Positions 5,169 through 7,170 of a stretch of DNA of 7,170 nt are shown here, in pieces; position 1 is the first letter of the stretch, and every line of letters begins with the position of its first letter. Both the position numbers and the translations under genes were made by a program. The notes beneath the pieces were generated by a model that ran no database searches, was not told the DNA's origin, and worked only from the letters and a program-made list of their open reading frames with translations. The stretch is from Anditalea sp035461405 (GTDB taxonomy: Bacteria > Bacteroidota > Bacteroidia > Cytophagales > Cyclobacteriaceae). Location: positions 1 to 7,170 of the forward strand of contig DATHVH010000360.1 of NCBI GenBank assembly GCA_035461405.1. The letters run 5' to 3'.

Positions 5169-6011
5169 TTAGTTTTTCAATAGTTTCAATAAAGTACCCA
5201 ATCGGTTTTTCATTTGCCTTCTATCAACTATAAAATCAAGGAAACCGTGTTCGAGAACAAATTCAGAACTTTGGAAGCCTTTTGGTAAATCCTTTCCTAT
5301 GGTCTCTCTAATTACCCTAGGACCTGCAAAGCCTATCAAAGCACCTGGTTCTGCTATATTAAAATCACCCAACATGGCATATGAAGCTGTCACTCCCCCT
5401 GTGGTAGGATCTGTCAGTAAGGAAATATAGGGTATCCCCGCATTGTCCAACAAGGAAAGTTTTGCTGATGTTTTAGCCATCTGCATTAAACTAAATCCTG
5501 CTTCCATCATACGCGCTCCTCCTGATTTTGAGATCATTAGAAACGGGATTTTATGTTTTAGAGAATAATCTATAGCCCTAGCTATCTTTTCTCCCACTAC
5601 AGAACCCATTGAGCCACCTATGAAATTGAAATCCATGCAGGATATAACCAGATCTTCGCCGTTTAGTTTACCCACTGCAGTACGGACAGCATCATTCAAC
5701 TCCGTTTTCTTGATGGTTTCCTCTATTCTCTTTGTATATGGCTTGCTGTCCACAAAATTTAATGGATCCCCCGAGGTAAGATTTGCATCAAGCTCTTCGA
5801 ATTTATTATCATCAAACAGTATTTGGAAATATTCCTTGGACCCTATTTTAACATGATATTCGTCATCAGGACATACGTAAGCATTACTTTTCAGCTCTCT
5901 GGTATGGATAATATTACCTTTAGGAGTTTTGTACCAAAGGCCATCCGGGGCATCCTTTTTTTCCTCAGTGGAGGTTTTAATTCCTTTATCTGTTCTTTTA
6001 AACCAAGCCAT
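5169..6011 (-). CDS. accD: Acetyl-CoA carboxylase carboxyltransferase subunit beta
   Basis: AccD pairs with AccA to transfer carboxyl from carboxy-biotin to acetyl-CoA, making malonyl-CoA for fatty-acid synthesis in the cytoplasm. The 280 residues show the crotonase-like core: GGSMGSVVGEKI (132-143), SKSGGARMMEAG (161-172), TDPTTGGVTAS (200-210) and GFAGPRVI (227-234), then QSSEFVLEHGFLD (247-259). The N-terminal segment that holds a Cys4 zinc ribbon in E. coli aligns (LWYKTPKG, AYVCPDDEYH), but three of the four cysteines are gone: T29, G32 and D50, with only C47 left. Zinc binding of the usual kind is therefore impossible, a state I recall from other Bacteroidota AccD proteins. The ATG at 6011 gives the MAWFKRTDKG start typical of the family. 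It lies between the MscS gene (101 bases) and nqrF (129 bases), with its own -7 element, so it is likely monocistronic. Confidence 0.96.
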   Translation of the reverse strand: MAWFKRTDKGIKTSTEEKKDAPDGLWYKTPKGNIIHTRELKSNAYVCPDDEYHVKIGSKEYFQILFDDNKFEELDANLTSGDPLNFVDSKPYTKRIEETIKKTELNDAVRTAVGKLNGEDLVISCMDFNFIGGSMGSVVGEKIARAIDYSLKHKIPFLMISKSGGARMMEAGFSLMQMAKTSAKLSLLDNAGIPYISLLTDPTTGGVTASYAMLGDFNIAEPGALIGFAGPRVIRETIGKDLPKGFQSSEFVLEHGFLDFIVDRRQMKNRLGTLLKLLKN

Positions 6012-6055
6012 AAATTTATCTTTAATTTAATCCCAAGATTGCTCTTAGGTGCCTA

Positions 6056-6063
6056 CAAATTTA
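6056..6063 (-). promoter_or_regulatory. accD promoter, Bacteroidota -7 element TAAATTTG
   Basis: The minus strand reads TAAATTTG, a full match to TAnnTTTG, 44 bases upstream of the accD ATG. A TTTG at 6088-6091 lies 24 bases further upstream and could be the -33 element, though that spacing is slightly long. The predicted leader is about 35-40 bases. Confidence 0.5.
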
Positions 6064-6112
6064 TATGTATTATCCATTAAATAAAACCAAATAACAATTC
6101 TCCCCTATTTTA

Positions 6113-7170
6113 TTACTTAAGAGCATCTTGTATTTCATCATTTACACGCTCCATCAACACTCTTGTTTTAGGTAATGTTTCAGGATAGTGGCTTTGTATA
6201 AAGCCGAGCATCTCTTCCCTCACCAGACATCGGAGATCAAATGCAGAAGGACTGTCTCGGGCGCTCATCAGACACCTAAGCTCAACGGTACGCTCCTTTA
6301 CATCTGTAACCTGAAGTACCTGGACTTTTTTATCCCAGAGAGGTGTACTATCCAGTATCTCCTTTAGTTTTTTCTTCATCTCTTTTACAGGAATGGTATG
6401 GTCCACATATAAAAATACAGTGCCCCATATATCGGCTGTAGTTCTGGTCCAATTTTGAAAGGGTTTTTCCAAAAAATAGTTTATGGGAAGTATTAGGCGT
6501 CTTTGATCCCATATCCGTACTACCACATAGGTAAGGTTTATCTCTTCTATCTTTCCCCATTCTCCCTCTAGCACCACTACATCATCTATCCGTATAGGCT
6601 GGGTAAAGGCGATCTGAAATCCAGCTAAAAGATTGGCTATGGATTTTTGAGCAGCAAAACCAACGATTATACCGGCTATACCTGCCGAGGTAAGCAACCC
6701 GGCACCTATTCTTCTGGCTGATTCTATATTCATCAATATAAAAGAAAAGGCTACTATAACAATCAGTACTACTATTAATTTCCTGACAAAATTTATTTGA
6801 GTAAACATTCTTCTTTCCCGCAGATTGTCATCTTTTTCGAAAGAAAAATTCTCGATAAATGAATGCCTTAGGACATTACTCAATTCAATTAAAATCCACG
6901 AAATAGAAATAATCATCAATATACTGAATACATGATGATTTCGGATCTGCTCCCATCGATCAGGAGCAAAGAACGGCTCAGCTATAGGCCACAATACAAA
7001 AAATAACCCCCAGCTTAATGCATTCCTAAATTTTACTACCGAATATTGCCCATTTTCAGTTTTAGGTTTATAAAATAAGCGTAACGCCGGTTTTAATAAT
7101 AGACCAACTACAGCATGACTGATGATAAGCACACTTAATAAAGTGGCTACCAATATTAATCTATCTGTAA
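6113..7170 (-). CDS. MscS-family mechanosensitive ion channel (5' truncated by window edge)
   Basis: MscS-type channels open under membrane tension and release solutes during osmotic downshock. The frame is open from the window edge (base 7170) to the stop at 6113. With residues numbered from the TTG at 7153, hydrophobic segments lie near 1-20, 45-62, 76-95 and 124-143. The pore-lining helix at about 150-183 carries the Gly/Ala-rich GLLTSAGIAGIIVGFAAQKS and IANLLAGFQIAF. The beta domain follows with QPIRIDDVVVLEGEWGKIEEINL (185-207) and RRLILPINYFLEKPFQNWTR (218-237), then an alpha/beta vestibule tail. This makes at least five membrane segments, so it is an MscS relative with extra N-terminal helices, not the three-helix E. 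coli MscS. The TTG at 7153 falls inside the first hydrophobic helix, and five more in-frame codons precede it without a stop, so the real start is probably beyond the window. Confidence 0.92.
   Translation of the reverse strand, partial: TDRLILVATLLSVLIISHAVVGLLLKPALRLFYKPKTENGQYSVVKFRNALSWGLFFVLWPIAEPFFAPDRWEQIRNHHVFSILMIISISWILIELSNVLRHSFIENFSFEKDDNLRERRMFTQINFVRKLIVVLIVIVAFSFILMNIESARRIGAGLLTSAGIAGIIVGFAAQKSIANLLAGFQIAFTQPIRIDDVVVLEGEWGKIEEINLTYVVVRIWDQRRLILPINYFLEKPFQNWTRTTADIWGTVFLYVDHTIPVKEMKKKLKEILDSTPLWDKKVQVLQVTDVKERTVELRCLMSARDSPSAFDLRCLVREEMLGFIQSHYPETLPKTRVLMERVNDEIQDALK

Noticed and set aside
7151..7153. TTG as the start codon of the MscS-family gene
   Set aside because: It falls inside the first hydrophobic helix, and the frame stays open for five more codons to the window edge; the true start is most likely outside.
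1..7170. Mobile elements, CRISPR arrays, tRNA/rRNA genes, toxin-antitoxin or defence systems
   Set aside because: Nothing with the repeats, motifs or gene content of these was seen; the window is densely filled with household-type genes.

Overview
The window reads as chromosomal DNA of a member of the Bacteroidota, most likely a Cytophagales-type bacterium. Three things support this. The DNA is AT-rich. Two intergenic regions carry the Bacteroidota housekeeping promoter element TAnnTTTG (TATATTTG before nqrF, TAAATTTG before accD). Several proteins have forms I associate with this phylum: an AccD that has lost its zinc-ribbon cysteines, an NqrF of 434 residues, and an arginase-fold protein with GGTHD and SFDIS motifs. 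The assignment to order is inference from protein flavour.

Layout. Bases 1-483 (+) hold the 3' part of a SprT-like zinc protease gene. Everything else is on the minus strand and is read from right to left. A MscS-family mechanosensitive channel gene (7170-6113) runs off the right edge. It is followed by accD (6011-5169) and nqrF (5039-3735), each with its own upstream promoter element. A strong hairpin terminator (3693-3718) closes nqrF. Next comes a tight gene string: a degenerate ureohydrolase/arginase-fold protein (3644-2493), a 75-residue cytochrome b5-like heme protein (2486-2259), and a BadF/BadG-type amino-sugar kinase (2257-1412), with gaps of only 6 and 1 bases. After a 119-base spacer full of inverted repeats comes murQ (1292-480). 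murQ and the sprT-like gene converge, and their stop codons overlap by 4 bases. The apparent terminator of murQ lies inside the sprT-like coding sequence at 394-416.

How the genes fit. The kinase and MurQ form a plausible cell-wall sugar recycling or scavenging pair: the kinase would make MurNAc-6-phosphate (and perhaps GlcNAc-6-phosphate), and MurQ would cleave the lactyl ether to give GlcNAc-6-phosphate. No transporter is present in the window. AccD (fatty-acid initiation), NqrF (sodium-pumping NADH dehydrogenase) and the MscS channel are household genes with no evident link to one another.

I see no mobile element, CRISPR array, RNA gene or defence system. The most interesting points are the arginase-fold protein that keeps one metal site but has lost two ligands of the other, its tight coupling to a tiny b5 heme protein and an amino-sugar kinase, the murQ terminator buried in the opposing gene, and the zinc-less AccD. 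No intergenic stretch exceeds 130 bases.
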